Source: Chloroflexi bacterium 13_1_40CM_65_17 (lineage in GTDB: Bacteria; Chloroflexota; Dormibacteria; Dormibacterales; Dormibacteraceae). From it: DNA of 63,701 nt. Position numbers and translations under genes: made by a program. Shown here piece by piece: positions 62,703 through 63,701 of this stretch; positions within the stretch are counted from its first letter, which is position 1, and each line of letters begins with the position of its first letter. The notes beneath the pieces are model-generated. The model worked only from the letters and a program-made list of their open reading frames with translations, was not told the DNA's origin and did no database searches. The stretch covers positions 1-63,701 of the forward strand of contig MNES01000012.1 in the NCBI GenBank assembly GCA_001917815.1, written 5' to 3'.

Positions 62703-63701
62703 CTTCTACCTGAAGTTCGCCCAGCGGACGCGCGAGGGACTGCCTGGTGGCGTGGTGTGGACCTCTCTGCTCGTCTTCCTCCTGACGCTCGCGCTGGCGA
62801 AATCGACCGTCACGGCCGAATGGGTCGGCGGCATCGAGATCGTGACCGTGGTCGCCCTGGCCGGCGCAATCGTCCTGGGCATGCTCGCCCTTTTGCCGAT
62901 ACCATGGGCGGTAGGTATCGGGCTGGGGATCGTGCTGGGCCCGGTCGTCGCCGGCTTCGCCGCGTGGCCGGCCTTGCATGCGGCGCACCAGGCCGACACC
63001 CTCGGCCTCAGCCTGCTGCATTCCTGGTGGGTGCGTCTTCTCGATGGGTCGGCGATCACCGATTCCGCGTTCGATCTCTATCTCATCAGCTGGCTGATGT
63101 GGGTGACTGGAGGCTGGCTCAGCTGGTGCGTCCTGCGCTGGAGGCGGCCATTGCTCGGCCTCGTCCCCGGAGCCGCCGCCTTCGCCACCAACATCCTCAA
63201 CTTTCCAAAGGACCAGAACGGCTACGTCCTGTCCGTTCTCGTGCTGACACTGGCCTTGCTGCTGTGGACGAACTACACGGGAGCGATCGCGAACGCCGTG
63301 CGATTTCGCGTGAAGCTGACCGGCGACGCGCGCTGGGACTTCTGGGAAAGCGGCCTCGTGGCAATGGCTGCTCTGATCGTGCTCGCGATCATGCTGCCGC
63401 CGCTGTCGACCGTCGACCGGAGCGTCGACGTCGAGTCCAGCGCGTTCAACAGCTGGGCCCAGCTTCTGCAGACGCTGAGCCATCCCGGTCAGTCCGGACT
63501 TGCGGGTGCCGGGAGAGGATCGACGGGTTTCTCGGCGGATGTGCTGCTCAACTCGTCGCTGAAACGGAATCACGACGTGGTGTTCATGTACACGATCACC
63601 GGCGACTTCTTCGGCCCGCATTACTTCCGTGGGGTGGATGAAACGTTGTTGTCGGGGGGGGCCTGGCGGTACACCGACACTGCGTCGTTCAAGGAGCCGA
63701 T
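62683..63701 (+). CDS. Transglutaminase-like TgpA N-terminal membrane protein, 3' end outside window
   Basis: An open frame that starts at ATG 62683, overlapping the DUF58 stop by 20 bases, and runs off the right edge; 339 residues are seen. It has about six to eight transmembrane helices up to residue 240, then an outer region (VDVESSAFNSWAQLLQT..., TGDFFGPHYFRGVDETLLSGGAW). This matches the N-terminal part of TgpA/DUF3488 proteins, whose transglutaminase domain would follow beyond the window. Confidence 0.85.
   Translation, partial: MQSVSPDFYLKFAQRTREGLPGGVVWTSLLVFLLTLALAKSTVTAEWVGGIEIVTVVALAGAIVLGMLALLPIPWAVGIGLGIVLGPVVAGFAAWPALHAAHQADTLGLSLLHSWWVRLLDGSAITDSAFDLYLISWLMWVTGGWLSWCVLRWRRPLLGLVPGAAAFATNILNFPKDQNGYVLSVLVLTLALLLWTNYTGAIANAVRFRVKLTGDARWDFWESGLVAMAALIVLAIMLPPLSTVDRSVDVESSAFNSWAQLLQTLSHPGQSGLAGAGRGSTGFSADVLLNSSLKRNHDVVFMYTITGDFFGPHYFRGVDETLLSGGAWRYTDTASFKEP

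Overview
The window is one contiguous stretch of a GC-rich (about two thirds G+C by eye) bacterial chromosome. It is densely coding, with about 72 protein genes. Start and stop codons often overlap (ATGA, GTGA), GTG and TTG starts are common, and several genes have a -10 box almost touching the start codon, which suggests leaderless transcripts. I see no rRNA, tRNA, CRISPR array, transposase, prophage or plasmid gene. The gene content (inositol and sugar use, many two-component proteins, ECF sigma factors, small Pro/Thr-rich membrane proteins, DUF4260, DUF3052, DUF2254) fits a free-living, probably soil, bacterium of a Chloroflexota/Dormibacterota/Actinomycetota-like lineage. The sequence alone does not settle the phylum.

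Region 1 (1-16450) is a polyol catabolism locus, most likely for myo-inositol or a related cyclitol. A leftward block holds four oxidoreductase/TIM-barrel genes, an epimerase-like gene and a LacI regulator. An esterase and an MFS transporter follow. A second LacI regulator is divergent from a rightward operon: IolG-like dehydrogenase, IolE-like dehydratase, binding protein, permease, ATPase, IolD, IolB. Both blocks carry the same operator core GGAACGTTCC placed just after a TTGACA-16-TATAC(T/C) promoter. iolC, iolA and iolJ are not in the window.

Region 2 (16456-30058) is signalling. It has an OmpR-type response regulator and kinase, two membrane proteins, a large PAS kinase with a receiver protein, and an operon of HD-GYP phosphodiesterase, hybrid kinase, two receivers and a MinD/CpaE-like ATPase. 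Between the last two blocks lies a 31-residue secreted peptide gene followed by an HTH-TPR regulator. This arrangement resembles peptide-pheromone (RRNPP-type) quorum sensing. GTTAAT-type repeats sit in the intergenic regions of this island, so the regulator may control the flanking kinase blocks. This is the most interesting part of the window.

Region 3 (30066-43590) is mixed housekeeping and stress functions: metallopeptidase-like protein, lipid kinase, PAP2 phosphatase, BrkB-like protein, threonine synthase coupled to proline dehydrogenase, YceI, a ferritin-like di-iron protein in an operon with an ECF sigma and anti-sigma factor, a small C2H2 zinc-finger protein, patatin, site-2 protease and universal stress protein.

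Region 4 (43619-55770) has a cupredoxin-like lipoprotein that lacks copper ligands, a sulfite-oxidase-like enzyme fused to a cytochrome b-like membrane domain, an SDR lacking its catalytic lysine, a Kef-type antiporter, a phosphoesterase, a mu-crystallin-like enzyme, an MFS exporter, a second PAP2 enzyme, a predicted zinc protease, a decayed membrane gene, a truncated hemoglobin, a DUF2254 protein and a HAD phosphatase.

Region 5 (55770-63701) opens with a single gene joining a 6-phosphofructokinase to a membrane-anchored alpha/beta hydrolase. Then come a second ECF sigma factor with a membrane partner, a lipoprotein with a Hint (hedgehog/intein) domain, and a MoxR ATPase, DUF58 and transglutaminase-like cluster that runs off the right edge.
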